Shown: positions 1 to 11,214, counted from the stretch's first letter. The stretch: 64,000 nucleotides of DNA from Podocnemis expansa (GCA_007922195.1 ML682118.1:810433-874432), one strand, 5' to 3'. Translations and numbers: made by a program. Notes: generated by a model not told the origin, from the letters alone.

Positions 1-1275
1 GGGGGGGGAGGGGGTGGCGGCTCCTCCTTAAGCTAATGAACCCATGTCTGCACACAAAATTTTGAATTACTTCTCAGAGTAACTCTATCCTCTATTTATA
101 AAATTGAACTCAAAATTAAGAAACATTTTTCTTCGCTTCAGAGCTCTCACCAAGAAATGCCAACCATAGCCATTTATTATCACTTTAAATTGTCAATATG
201 CAGAGACTGACTTTGGTATGTTTCCTTGTGTTGATTTTTTTTATGAAAACATTCCTACTGTCATGTCTAGACCCACTATTTCTTCCCTAAAATAAATGAT
301 TAATAATCTCTTCTCCTGCATCGGAGCCCCCATCAGGTTATTACATAACTTTACATCCTAGTTCTTCTGTCTGATCCAGACGTGATTTCTGTGTCCACCA
401 CTCTGATTGGAAGACTGTATTTGCTCTGACCCATGAACTGCAGTGAGTGTCCAGAGCCCCCACCCCCTGCATGCAGCTCTTTTTTTCTTACTTAAAAGAT
501 GGCTCTTGTACTCAAACTATGGCACAGTTCCCCAGGATTATACTGGAACAAGTGTACTAATGTAAATCATTTTTAAATTAAATTTGTTTTGTTTATTAGA
601 GAAATTTGGTGATATCAAGGTTTGCACCACTGGGATATGATGAACATAATTTCCAAGAGAGTTCTATAGACATAAACAGATATTGTAGGTAAGTTTCTGA
701 TCCCAGTACAATTATAATCAGTTTGCAGAAATATATTTAAGGAATGAGGACATCAGTAAAGTAGAAGTAAATGAAAAGGCCATGAAGAAGTTTCACACAG
801 AGGTTGCTGTTGTTTTACTGAAGGAGTCAGGTACAAGATTTTCTATTAATATTGCAAAGTGAAGCATATTAGTAGCTGAGATGTGAGAATTACCATTATG
901 ATGTGTATGAATAAATTCCTGTTGAGTGTGTGATATTTACTATGAGTTTTTCTCTTCTCTTTGGGGGATATGGATAGAGCTATGGATGCCAAGAAAACTT
1001 CCTAGAGACTTAACATTGTTAACATTCCAAATCAAGACTATGATTAGCTCACTCCTAAAACTTTGTTAAAGAAGCATGGGCACAGCTTGTTAACAAATTG
1101 TTTGTTAAATAATCTATGATATAGATAAAATGACATGTGAATTGGAGACTTATATCAGATTTACTAAACTGAACAGTGTTGTGTTCTTTTGGCAAAGAGT
1201 GTGGAGAGGTACTGCATCTATTGCAATTTTGTCACATGCAAAAAAAAAAAAAAACATTCCATGATGGTAAGAAAG
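1..1275. other. Intergenic DNA, no gene seen
   Basis: The window opens with a G-rich run of about 20 bases, then AT-rich sequence with short homopolymers. The A-run near 1240-1254 lies inside the only open frame here, an 83-codon frame starting at 1176 that resembles no protein family I know. I see no OR motif, reverse transcriptase motif or clear terminal inverted repeat in this stretch. Confidence 0.6.
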
Positions 1276-1430
1276 AGATCATTGTCAGTGGTGTTGAACC
1301 CCAGGTTCGCGATGTGACTGGGATGGACCGGCGACACCCACCAATGAGACGGACACCAGTTCAATTAAACAAAAAAAAGTACTTTTACAGTGACACCTTA
1401 AACACCTTCAACCCCTTAACAGTGTAAAAC
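1276..1430. other. Unclassified repeat-like segment, possible LTR-element edge
   Basis: The sequence TGGTGTTGAACCCCAGG, starting near 1290, loosely resembles a retroelement primer-binding site complementary to tRNA-Phe. A CG-containing block (about 1315-1345) then leads into an A-rich minisatellite. No LTR pair, polypurine tract or gag/pol-like reading frame is visible around it, so the retroelement reading is weak. It could be chance similarity in an old repeat. Confidence 0.2.
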
Positions 1431-1434
1431 AAGG

Positions 1435-1740
1435 AGATCTATGCAAAACCACTTGTCATCAACTAACAATATGAAGCAAAACCTAGATAGGATACTTATA
1501 ACCAACTAACAGTATAAAGCAAAATCTGAATAAACCCTTATAACTAAATGACAATATAAAGCTAAAAACCTATGCAAAGCACTTATAACCAAGTAACAGT
1601 ATGGAGCAGGAAAGTCTATATAAAACACCTGTAAAAAACCTCCAGCCAAACAACAGGATAAAGTATGAGAGTCTATGCAAAACACTTATAATCTACAAAA
1701 GTACATATAGTTAAATAACAGTATGGATTAATGACCTACA
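1435..1740. repeat. A-rich minisatellite, about 43-55 base units
   Basis: About six diverged units each carry the order CTATGCAAA, ACTTATAACCAA, TAACAGTATRRAGCA. Clear unit starts fall near 1439, 1486, 1529, 1572, 1616 and 1672. Unit length drifts from 43 to about 57 bases, and the later units are the more diverged. Related words (ACTATGCAAAACTC near 2128) appear further right, so the tract may once have been longer. No open frame spans it. Confidence 0.6.
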
Positions 1741-1744
1741 AGAG

Positions 1745-2310
1745 GGTGGCCATAATAAGTCAAGGACTTTTCTGGCCTTTTACTGCCTCAACATCGGTAT
1801 AGTCACTGACCAGCCCACCCGACGTGTATTTACCAATGGCTGGAAGCCATTCCTCCTTGCTAGCCAAGAAGGGTGGGCGGCAGAATGAAAAAAATCAGAT
1901 GAGAGAAAAATAACCCCCCCACACACCCCGTGTACACTGGGGAAGTTTGGGGCCAGCAGTTTAGAGCAGAAGCAGAGTAATGAACAATTATACAGTAAGA
2001 AGGATGCAAAATACAAATGACTAACAAAACACCTGGCAAAGTAACAACACAAAACTATGCTAGACCTTAAACAACTATACCATAAAAAGATTATGCAGGA
2101 TACAGAGGAAATAATAACAACTACACAAACTATGCAAAACTCAGGTGAAGAAGCTACAATCACAGACTATATATAAATGGTACCTTGTAGAATGATTAAG
2201 AGAAGGTAGGAGGCCTATATCGATTTATAATACCTGTCCCAGGACCGTAGTAGAACCCAAAGCGAGGAGGCAGACTGGCTGCAGCATCTCAGCACTTAAT
2301 CGTTCGGCCG
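1745..2310. other. Intergenic DNA, no gene seen
   Basis: A 127-codon minus-strand frame (1780-2163) is low-complexity, rich in Cys, Ser and Leu, and matches no family I recognise. A C-run at 1913-1920 is the main landmark. The A-rich words in 1980-2150 echo the minisatellite to the left. Confidence 0.5.
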
Positions 2311-2319
2311 GTGTAGTGC

Positions 2320-2651
2320 TAAAAACAGTATCCCCATGCCTCCGACCTGCTGGTGGGGTTTGGAGGCAGCTCAGGCAGCGGGCTCCAGAGCCCCGCAGCT
2401 GCTCACCCCCCCCGCCAGGGGTTGCAGCCCCCTTTCTGGGGCTGCACGGTGAGCTGCTGCAGTGGATCACCCCCAGGGGGCTGCAGCCCCCTGAAGCAGG
2501 TACCAAAATAGCAAGTTCACATTGTGAACCTGCTATTTCGATTCCCACTTTTGTTAATTTGAAATAAGTTGTTTTGAAATAAGTGTTATTTTGATATATG
2601 GTTGTTTCAAAACAACTGTATTGAAATAATCCACTGTGTGAGAACACAGCC
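2320..2651. mobile_element. Truncated Harbinger-type MITE, right end preserved
   Basis: The right terminus CTGTGTGAGAACACAGCC (2634-2651) matches the right end of the Harbinger element at 13221-17062. It is preceded by the same subterminal run of TTGAAATAA / TTTCAAAACAAC words and by TTCACATTGTGAACCTGCTATTTC. To the left is a GC-rich block (2340-2510) with facing GGGGCTGCAG / CTGCAGCCCC words, like the interiors of the related copies near 27.1 and 60.2 kb. No left terminal repeat is found, so the element is 5'-truncated or too diverged. Confidence 0.7.
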
Positions 2652-2654
2652 ATT

Positions 2655-3205
2655 CATATCTCCATAATAATAATGACTGTCCTGAAACAATGCTTAGAGG
2701 AACTACAATCCATAAACAAAATATCCTTCACCTCCTTTATCTTAAACAGCAATAAACATATGTACTAACATTAGAGTTTGGGTAAGTCCATCTTGGAAAG
2801 ATACTAACAGGAAAAAGAAGACAGGATCTGTACTTTTGAATTGCTTGATAATTCTAAGTACAAATATACAGAAATATCTATCTTTCTATCTATCTAGAAA
2901 TATTTATTACTGTGTCTTAGTGACAAAAATTAAGAAAGAAATTGAAGAAGAAGAAAAAAAAATCACTGAGGTGATTTAGGTTATCAAACATAAAATGACC
3001 ACAGGAATATCTCCTCTTAATGTCACAGTTTCATATGACATAATGGAGCATTCATTCATTGAGCCTCTTTAAAATGAAAAAAAAAAAAAATCAACTAAGC
3101 AAAAAACTCTCCAGAGGCAAACCTGGGAATTACTGGTCTCAAAACCTAATATCTGCATGAGGAAAACTGGTTGAAAACATTCTAAAAAATAGACTTCTCA
3201 GACAC
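2655..3205. other. Intergenic DNA, no gene seen
   Basis: AT-rich sequence with a short TATC-type run near 2877-2894 and A-runs near 2955 and 3078. No coding or mobile-element signal is recognised. Confidence 0.5.
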
Positions 3206-3208
3206 ATA

Positions 3209-3624
3209 GGCTATTGTCACACACAGTCAGTTAAATTGATTTTACTGGAATTGATTTAATCAAATCTATCTAAAATATCTAAATTGATTTAAGTAAAATG
3301 GATTTAACAGGTCCACACCAATAAAACCCAAAATCAAACTAACATGCCCAGATACAAGACATGCTAGTTTGATTTGGAAAGGGGCATGCTGGGAGATGTG
3401 ATAACATGGCCCCCTGGCATTGTTTCGATACAACCATTTTGATTCAACGGCTATTTTGATTTCCTAGTAGGTTTTAAAATATTGATTCAAGGGTTGTTGT
3501 TTTGATATGGCAGAGCTCATCATATTGAAATAGCAAAATGTGGTGTGGACCTGATTTTCTTTTTTTTTTTTTAAGTGAAACAAACGGTGTTGTTTCGCTT
3601 TAAAGCCTATGCACGGACATACCC
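3209..3624. mobile_element. MITE with GGCTAT...ATACCC ends and 3-base target duplication
   Basis: The left end GGCTATTGTCACACAC (3209-) pairs imperfectly with the right end, which reads TGCACGGACATACCC (to 3624). The flanks are ATA at 3206-3208 and ATA at 3625-3627, a 3-base duplication as in PIF/Harbinger elements. The interior is full of TTGATTTAA-type words and includes GCATGCTGGGAGATGTG, a block also seen in the MITEs near 25.6 and 37.3 kb. The right 150 bases recur near 28.6 and 55.1 kb. It has no coding capacity. Confidence 0.7.
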
Positions 3625-3629
3625 ATAGA

Positions 3630-4985
3630 TGAACATGTGTTGTGAGGAAAGACCAACATGACTTTTTATATGGAAAGGGATGTTTCCCCAATCTACTAGA
3701 ATTTACTGAGGGTGTTTTGACCTGGGCCTTCTGAGATAACCATCTAAATATGCAAAGATCAGGGCAAGCTGCAAAAAGCAGAGCAGATTCTCGCAGCACT
3801 GGTGGGTTACCTGGAGATAAACTCCCCCAGCCAGTCACAAACAATGCTTCTGATTCCCCACAATGGATATCAAGAAACCAGCACATAGTATAGTCAGCTC
3901 CCTTTACTGTGTTCCAGTCACCGGTCCCGAGTACAGACACTAGGTTTGTTAAAGAAATAGGTTCTTCTGACCCCAAAGGGTCAGCCACATTACACAGAAT
4001 GATATAGGCATGAATCTTACCAAAATACCACACTGCCAGCCAATCCCTTCATACTACAACTAAGGGTTTAATCTAAAAAGAAAACAAGCTACATATGAGA
4101 GATGTTAAAGGGTCAAAGTGAATCACATACATACAAATGATTTTGAGTCCATAGAAAACAAATCCTTGAAGATCTTGAAGTTTGCAGATTAGTCCCACTC
4201 CTCTGGTGTGGGTCTCAGTCCTTTGTTCAGTCCCAGAAGAATAGTTCCAGAGGCAGCTGTTGGTTGCAGATAGACTGGAGACTAGGGACTAAAGACAAAA
4301 TGGAGAATGGGTGATGGCCTTTTATCTCAGAGTCCTTGCCAGATCAAAATGGAGGTGGGCCACATGGTCAGTCTAGGTAACTGGTCAAACAGGTTTCCTC
4401 TTGGACCAACTGTAGCTGGGAGTCCCCTCCTGATGGGCCATCAATATGACAGTAGTTTCCACACACCCAGTCTGGGATTGCTTTAGCTCAAGCAGCTTGG
4501 AACACACATGAAAACAAATAGATTTTTAATCTCCAATAGAGGCATGATACCTACATACAAATCATATAATCATTCCTAGCAAATTACAGTCTTTCTATTG
4601 AAACCAAACAAGACATATCACGTATGGATAATTGTAAATATGAAATATCAATATGAAAAATAATCATAAACAGTCCCCTAGACCCAGACACCATCACAGG
4701 TGTCAGTAAACAGGACGGCAAGGCTGATCCAGTTCAAATAGTATATTGGATGTTCAAAATCTTTCGACAGCACACCTCAAGGGTAAGCCACTTGTCTGAT
4801 TTTACCTGAGACAGTCCTCTTTTTGGCTGGTATGTCCCCAGCCAAGTACTGAGACAAAGCCAGACATAGTTTTGTCCACTGTCAGCCAAGGAATGCAAAT
4901 TTAAACAGCTAACCATTCCACCTCTGCTAGTCTGACATTATAGGTGTGCTGTGCATGAAGTCAGGCTGTCAGTGGCAGACCAACA
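3630..4985 (-). other. Long repeat-like intergenic segment, unclassified
   Basis: The minus strand keeps a long open frame (3464-4033, 189 codons, partly overlapping the MITE) that I do not recognise. The remaining sequence looks like a non-coding retroelement region: CT-rich phrases near 4190-4330, no repeated TIRs, no RT or GAG motifs. An LTR-type repeat on the minus strand is possible, but I see neither paired LTRs nor a target duplication. Confidence 0.25.
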
Positions 4986-4990
4986 TACTC

Positions 4991-5362
4991 TCGGACTGTG
5001 TCCAGACAAAAGTTTTCTTTTGAAACAACAGCCATTGTTTCGAAATAGAATGTCCACACGATGTTCTGTTATTTTGAAACAACAGGACCATTATTTCAAA
5101 ACAGTAAAATCTCGCTTGAAATTGAAATAGCCATTGTTTTGAAATGGCTGTTTCGAAATAAGGCCATTTGGACACGTTGTTTCGAAACACCACCATTGTT
5201 TTGAAACAACTGTTTTGAAACAACATGTCCAAACGGCCTTATTTTGTTATAACCATTTTGAAATAACAGTCATTTCGATAGCAGGCTTTCCCTTAATTCA
5301 AATGAACATTTTCTTAATTTGAATTAACTTATTTTGAAATAAGGAGTGAAGCCTGCCTCCCT
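4991..5362. mobile_element. Degenerate Harbinger-type MITE
   Basis: This stretch is dominated by alternating TTTCGAAA / TTGTTTTGAAACAA words, the subterminal signature of the Harbinger element at 13221-17062. It includes inter-palindrome phrases such as CCATTTGGACACGTTG and ACATGTCCAAACGG, which are shared with the copies at 35.3 and 37.8 kb. The outer ends are too diverged to fix exactly (left near GGACTGTGTCCAGAC at 4995, right near 5360). The 87-codon minus-strand frame inside is a by-product of the repeats. Confidence 0.6.
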
Positions 5363-5435
5363 TCATAGGGAAAGGTCTTGTTCCCAACCCCTCTGATTGG
5401 CCACTCCCTGCAGGCTGGGACCAAAACAGAATGCT

Positions 5436-6368
5436 TTACTGCTGCCCCAGCAGAGTCCTTCTCAGAGCCTTCTTCATCTCCTTGTTTCGCAGGCTGTAGA
5501 TCAGTGGGTTGAGCAGTGGTGTCCCCACCGTGTAGAAGAGTGTCACCACCTTTCTGCTGCCCCGTGAGGCTCCTGGGTCAACATAGGTTACCATGATGGA
5601 GCCATAGAAGAGAGTCACAGCAGCAAGGTGTGAGGTACAGGTGGAGAATGCCTTGTGCCGCCCAGTCCCTGTAGGTAACTTCAGCACCTCTCTGAGGATT
5701 AGTCCATAAGAGGCCAGAATGAAAAGAACAGTGGCAAATATGATGAGGGAGGTTAGGGTATAGCAGGTCTGTTCAGCCAAGGGAGCTGGGGTGCAGGAGG
5801 CAGCCAATAATGGGCCCGGGTCACAGACAAAATGATCCAAGGTGTTGGGGCCACAGAAGGAGAGCTGCGAGATGAGGACAATGGGCACTATGAACCATAG
5901 AAAGCCAGTAAGCCAGCAGGAGCCCACCAGGGCCCAACTTCGGTGTGGGGACATGATGACAGGGTAACACAAGGGATGGCAAATGGCCAGGTACCTATCC
6001 AAGGCCATGGCCCACAAGAAGAGGCACTCAGTGGCCCCCATGGAGAAGAAGAAGTAGAACTGCACAAAGCAGGCATGGAAGGAGATAGGGATACCTGGGG
6101 ACATCAGGTCAGTAACCATCCGTGGCACTGTGGTTGTGATATAGCAGATCTCCAGCCATGAGAAGTTCCCCAGCAGGATGTACATGGGCAGGCGTTGGAG
6201 GCGGGGATCCTGCAGCACAGCCCACATGATGCTGAGGTTCCCTGCCATTGTACCAGTGTAGGCGGAGGAAAGAAGCACACAGAGGATAATGCGGCTCAGC
6301 TGACTCAAGGAAGGGAAACCCAGGAGGATGAACTTAGTCATTGGGATGGTGTCATTGGTTGGATTCAT
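5436..6368 (-). CDS. Olfactory receptor, class II, OR11/OR6-like
   Basis: This single-exon 310-residue protein is the usual OR length. It is a seven-transmembrane odorant receptor expected in the plasma membrane of olfactory cilia, coupling to a Golf-type G protein (family knowledge). Visible hallmarks in order: an N-glycosylation site NDT at residues 5-7; GN in TM1; PMYILLGNFSWLEICY in TM2; MALDRYLAICHPL at the TM3 end; extracellular-loop 2 cysteines around CGPNTLDHFVCDPGPLLAASC (split across two cysteine pairs); KAFSTCTSHL at TM6; and NPLIYSLRNKEMKKAL at TM7. The frame is open with no lesion. The start MNPTNDT fits the family and lies 14 bases downstream of a good splice acceptor. The CDPGPLL loop points to the OR11/OR6 group, but the exact subfamily is inference. 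The nearest other OR is 15 kb away. Confidence 0.93.
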   Translation of the reverse strand: MNPTNDTIPMTKFILLGFPSLSQLSRIILCVLLSSAYTGTMAGNLSIMWAVLQDPRLQRLPMYILLGNFSWLEICYITTTVPRMVTDLMSPGIPISFHACFVQFYFFFSMGATECLFLWAMALDRYLAICHPLCYPVIMSPHRSWALVGSCWLTGFLWFIVPIVLISQLSFCGPNTLDHFVCDPGPLLAASCTPAPLAEQTCYTLTSLIIFATVLFILASYGLILREVLKLPTGTGRHKAFSTCTSHLAAVTLFYGSIMVTYVDPGASRGSRKVVTLFYTVGTPLLNPLIYSLRNKEMKKALRRTLLGQQ

Positions 6369-6382
6369 CTGGGGCCTTCAAG

Positions 6383-6398
6383 CTGAGAGAAAATGATC
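6383..6398 (-). other. Putative 3' splice site upstream of the 5.4 kb OR
   Basis: Read on the minus strand, CATTTTCTCTCAG is a pyrimidine tract followed by AG, ending 14 bases before the ATG of the OR at 5436-6368. OR genes usually have one or more non-coding 5' exons spliced to the coding exon close to the ATG, so this is the likely acceptor. The upstream exon and promoter cannot be placed by eye. Confidence 0.5.
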
Positions 6399-6442
6399 TA
6401 CGGGACACCAAGAACTGTCATTAGAATTGTAGGGAAGAGTAG

Positions 6443-6461
6443 ACACACACACACACACACA
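6443..6461. repeat. (AC)n microsatellite
   Basis: A pure AC dinucleotide run of about 19 bases, just upstream of the OR at 5436-6368. Confidence 0.9.
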
Positions 6462-6469
6462 GTCTCTTT

Positions 6470-7035
6470 CTCGTGGACTTATCACATTTAAAACTCTGCT
6501 TTGTATCTGATACTCAAGCTGGGTTTACATTGCCTTCAGGAGCCCTGAGGACTGGGTAAAGGCACTGCAGCGTTCAGCTAGCTGGCTAGCCTCAGAAATA
6601 AATTCTTGCTCCTCCTTCCATAGCTGGATCAGCTTCCCCAGACCAGTCTAAGATCCCAGACCCATCAGTGTTGATGAAAATGGCAGATGACGCGCAGAGA
6701 ATCAGGGCGAGCTGATTTAATGTATCCTGCTTCCTGCTCTTTGAGGCTAAAGTGAAACTGACTGAATCTTTGGGTACCTAAATTTCTTAGAAAGCTTGGC
6801 CCTAAATCTCCTTTGGTAATTCAATTTCACTTCTGAACCACTTGAGTATCTTGCTTCTCTGTCATCAACAGAAGTTGGTTCACTAAAAAACTCACTTTCA
6901 GCAGCTTGGAAAAGTTTAATCCAAATATTTCCTAATGTCTAATCAATGAATAACACAGAACTGAATCAAAGAGACTTTTCCAAAGAACACATAAATCATG
7001 GGTTGCCATTCACAGCCCTACAGAATAAAATACTA
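6470..7035. other. Intergenic DNA, no gene seen
   Basis: The phrases TTTGGGTACCTAAATTT and CTTGGCCCTAAATC near 6770-6810 resemble words near 17.25, 18.25 and 19.26 kb. They may belong to a low-copy ancient repeat that I cannot name. No open frame of interest. Confidence 0.4.
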
Positions 7036-7039
7036 TATT

Positions 7040-8060
7040 AATAGAGCTATATGATTAAACAATGGAATCAATTTTGGTTTGTGAATTGAATGTATAAAAT
7101 ATGTGAAATTGATGTATACAATCAATTTATAATTTTACTATTTGTTAAGTATTTTCGTCATTATTACAGAGGTAGCAGTTGGAAACCCCAGTCAATGACA
7201 GGGAATGAAATGTATAGACTACATTAATTTCTAGACTTGAGTAAAAAGTAAAACCTACTGTACTATATCATTTCATATTTTTAGTAAAATAACTTGCTAT
7301 GATATCAATTCATATATTTAATAAAGTAAATAAGTATGTATATATGCTGTCAACTGCAATATTTGAATAAAATAAAAATGCAAATAATTGTGTATTAATT
7401 ACTGTTTTGATTAAAATAATAAATTTAGAATTCCATATCATATTCACTCCTATCTCCAATTAAAATATAAACTCATTAAGTACATACAGGACAGATTTTG
7501 ATATTCATTTCTAATGAAATTCATATTACATATCATGTTGATTTCTATATTTGACTAAATCTCAGATTAACAAATCCATTTTGTGATGATTTACAGAATT
7601 GTTAAACATGTTACAGTAATAATTACACATGGCATACATTTATATTTAAATTAAAATAATTAATGGAATATTCTTAATTTCAATTAAAATAGCAAGTTAA
7701 TAATTATATATAAATCTTCCCTGGTTGTGATTAAAATATAAAACTGACAGGAACATTTTGTACTCATTTCCAGATGTTATCAAAATATTAAATTACGAAT
7801 GATTTATTGCATTCCCAGGACATGGTAAAATATTAAACTCATATCTATATACAGCTGTTGATTTTTGTTAAAATATTATCAATCAAGAACTGAATAAATA
7901 TTCTAGATTGGGTCACAGCATTACATTTAATAGCTTATTTTTTTTACTTATAGAGCTGATTAAAATATTGAATTAATATTTCCATGTGGGACAACGTTCT
8001 AGAATTTGTTAAAATATTGGGAGACATACTAAATTAGTAAATATATTAACTTCTATCATA
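7040..8060. repeat. AT-rich tract with decayed tandem structure, about 50 base spacing
   Basis: The motif RATTAAAATATWAA recurs through about 1 kb with spacing near 45-60 bases, e.g. near 7414, 7458, 7730, 7785, 7827, 7870, 7970 and 8010. It is often followed by CATATTTCT-like words. The copies are very diverged, so this reads as an old AT-rich minisatellite. There is no coding potential and no terminal inverted repeats. Confidence 0.45.
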
Positions 8061-8061
8061 G

Positions 8062-9020
8062 AATAAAACAATTAAAACAGAGATTATAAATGTTAACTCA
8101 ATAAATATGTTTCATATGTAGTTGTATGCTCAATTTAAATGGTGCTACCGAAATTCTGGTTTCCAGAAGAAAACAAAGAAATAGCGTCTTGGATCATCTG
8201 AGTACAGGGCATCTAAAACTGATCAGAATCTCTTTTTTAATAGTGAAAGGAAATGCATTTTTTCTCTTTTTTTCCTCCATTCTCAAAGAGGAGACAATGT
8301 CAACCTGAATCTTTTAACTCCCCCCACCCTTTTAATTATTATGGTTTCTTTTAAACATGGATCTATCTGGTAACACACTTATTTTCTTACATATCCAGCT
8401 GTCTGACTGTCAGTCTAGCATGTGAATCTGTTTTGTTTTGTTTTGTTTTGTTTTTTTCTGGAGTACTATGGGACAGGCTAAAGATGTTTACTGGACTGTC
8501 TTAACAATATAAGCTTAGCAGCTTTACAACTTGGATTGACCTAAATTGAGGTAGATGCACCAACAGTTAGATACACTTACCTTGGTCTCAAAGCTGATTT
8601 CAGGTTAGCTGAAACCTGTTCCTAATTGTTTAAAACAAACCAGAATAATCTGGTTTAAACTGGATTAAGACAATCCACATGACCTTTGGAATTGTTTAAC
8701 TATATCAGTTTATATTCATAGCTTGAATTATAATGTGGCAGTGAAACTGCTGAGGTGGTAAAGTATGGTTTCACTGGATAATTACTGGGACAAATGGGGG
8801 TTGTATGTTACAAGCATGAACACCTGAACCAAAGAGGTAAAAGAGTTAAAACTGTTAGTCAGAGTACCTTTTCCCACCATTTTAATAAGTCATTGGATTT
8901 AAATGTGTATTAGCTGGGGTAGGGGGAAACAAAGGACCAAGATTACAAGCTACTAAAAATCAGTAATGGAAGTAGGGAAGTCAGATCTGGCAGGAGAATG
9001 GGGGCCAGTAGGCAGAGTGG
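8062..9020. other. Intergenic DNA, no gene seen
   Basis: Contains a (TTTTG)n run at about 8429-8457 and otherwise unremarkable sequence. The short open frame at 8126-8308 (60 codons) resembles nothing known to me. Confidence 0.5.
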
Positions 9021-9024
9021 GCAA

Positions 9025-9235
9025 ATCTGAAAAATCCAGGTCCCTGTATTCGATCCACAGCCGCAGGAGGAGAGTAGGTTAGAAGCTGGAGGAGAAGGGC
9101 CCAGGAATCAGTATTCTTGAGCCATAGTCTTCAGTCTGAGACAGGATATGGCTTTGGACCAGTGGTTTAGAGTATAGGCCCCATTCAGGACTCATGGGTT
9201 TGACCACTGATTCAGAAGAGGTGGGCAGGGGAATA
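9025..9235 (+). repeat. Possible tRNA-derived SINE remnant
   Basis: The words CCAGTGGTTTAGAGTATAGG and, 25 bases on, TGGGTTTGACCA resemble degenerate A and B boxes of a tRNA-derived SINE head. A similar pair (GTCCCTGTATTCGATCC, near 9040) precedes it. Both are weak, so this is a low-confidence SINE call. Confidence 0.3.
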
Positions 9236-9239
9236 GAGT

Positions 9240-10715
9240 TAAACAACTTAAGGCCAGAAGGGACCGTCACTCTTCGATATGCCATCTCTAGCCATGGACA
9301 TCTCCTGCTGCTTCAGAGGCAGGAGGTCAAACAAAACCATTACAACACAAAACAAAACAAGAAAAATCTCTTAGACTACACAGCAGGGGTGGGGGGAATC
9401 CCCTCCTGACAGCTGTTGCTGACTGGCTGAAACCCTGAAGCATGAACCTTGGAAACACTGGACATTAGCTAGAAACGATCACCTGGGCTACAGAGCCCTG
9501 CCCCCACTATCCCAAGGAACACTGCCATACAATCACACAATTACATTTTTTTCGTCTCTCTATTAAAAATAACTAAGTATATGCTCCACAGAACTACAAC
9601 TGGGAGACTGTTGCAGAACCTCCACCTTTCATGGTTAAAAATCACCATCTAATTTTCAGCCAGAATTTCTGCTTAGACATGTTACTGGTTGGGGCAGGGA
9701 AGTAGAACTGGCAGAACAGTGCAGAAACCAAAAAAGAATCAAAGCAAGAATGAAGCTGCGTATGGAAACCCACCTGGATCAGAAATCTGAGACTCTCTCT
9801 GCCGCTGTCGTGAATGGAGTTAGGCAAGAGGGGAGCTGATATCTGCTTCCTGAGCTGATGGGTCCTTGGGACTTAGTTTCTATACTGTGTGTGTGAGGAG
9901 CAAGATATGCATTTGCTCCCTGAATGATCTGTGTTTGCCCAGGGGAATACAAGGGACATCCACACCCTGACTTACAGGCAGTCCCTTCGCATTGTCCTTC
10001 CCATCAACAAAGCCCCATCCACACAAACAGGACTGGGTGATGTCTAGATGAAGCCATGTTCAAAACCTCAGTGACAACCCCTAAAGCACATTGGGAATCC
10101 AGGTCAGAGGCTAGCAGCACTAAGTACCTTTTCTGTCTTCTAAGAGGTGCTGGGCTCTCTCACATGTGGTGAGCAGGGTTTATTCCTTCCAAGGGGCTGC
10201 AGCAAGAAGTCACATCATCCTTGGCATCAGGCAAGTCGCCTTTGTAGTTTCATTGTGTATCTACCCTAAACTACCCTGCTCCAGATCTGGCTGCATCCCA
10301 ACATCAGTCAATTCACCCCCATAGATCATCATTGTGTTCCACCACAGAGCTGGTCACCTCAGCTGTTCTGTATACTTGGAGTTAAAGGGTGAAGATGGTT
10401 TATGAACACAGACTCACTGTAGAGCTCACACTGTGGGAGGAAACTGTTTCTTCTTTGCCAAGGCAAAAGAATAGCAAAAATCCTTCTGAGCTGCCCATTG
10501 TGTGAGTCCTATACTCAACTGGTATCTCATTAATGGTTACTATTAATTAACTCAAAGGTCCCATACCTCCTTACTTCCCTAGACCAAGCTGTTCACTTGG
10601 CTGAGTCCTGTCTCCACTGTGGTTGGGATGAGGGTGAGCTGGCTTGTCCACTTTACAGAAAAATCAACAGAGAAATGAGCTCAGTGGGGTGAGGGGCCAG
10701 TTGGGACAAGGGGGT
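9240..10715. other. Intergenic DNA, no gene seen
   Basis: Mixed sequence with an AC/AAAC-rich patch near 9340-9363. No recognisable open frame, TIR or LINE motif. A few open frames of about 60 codons on either strand look random. Confidence 0.5.
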
Positions 10716-10720
10716 GGATG

Positions 10721-11208
10721 CAGGGCTGGTCCTTCCATCAGGTGACTTAGGCAGTTGTCTAGGGTGCCAACCATTAGGGGGAAACAAGTGCTGGGCTGGG
10801 GCCAGCAAGCCTACCCTGCCCTGCTCTACTCAGGCATATAGGCTACGGTGGATCAAGTCGGGAAGTTGTTTTTTACCTGGATCTGCTCCAGAAATGTAAG
10901 TGTGGGGGTTTGGTCTAGGGCAGTGGTTCTGAGGGGTAAGGGGCATTGGGATTGTGAGGCTGGTGGGGGCATCAGTGTGGGTGATCCCGGCCATGACTCT
11001 GGTCCCTGGCCGTAGCAGTAGGTGGCAGTAGTGGCTCTGCCCCCTGCCTGGGCTGGATCCTGGTGGCAGCACCGCTCCCCTTGCTGAGGCCCAGACCCCC
11101 ACCTGAGGCTGGATCCTGAAAGTGGCAGCGCTGCTTCCTGCCCATGGCAGGGGGGAGCACCAAAATCACATATGGTCTAGGGCACCAAAAAATCTTGGAC
11201 TGGCTCTG
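10721..11208. mobile_element. Short non-autonomous hAT element with 8-base target duplication
   Basis: The left end CAGGGCTGGTCC (from 10721) pairs with the right end GGACTGGCTCTG (to 11208) as short inverted repeats. The flanking octamers are GGTGGATG (10713-10720) and GCTGGATG (11209-11216), seven of eight identical, the target-duplication length of hAT elements. The interior is GC-rich and carries no transposase frame. The open frames at 10714-11268 are products of its composition. Confidence 0.65.
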
Positions 11209-11214
11209 GCTGGA

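Noticed and set aside
1290..1430. Retroviral primer-binding site
   Set aside because: Similarity to a tRNA-Phe site is imperfect, and there are no paired LTRs, polypurine tract or gag/pol frames nearby.
3464..4033. 189-codon minus-strand frame as a gene
   Set aside because: It overlaps the right half of a MITE, contains no recognised domain and lacks any supporting structure. Kept only as an unclassified segment.
5943..6386. Plus-strand frames opposite the OR at 5.4 kb
   Set aside because: Antisense shadows of the receptor coding sequence.
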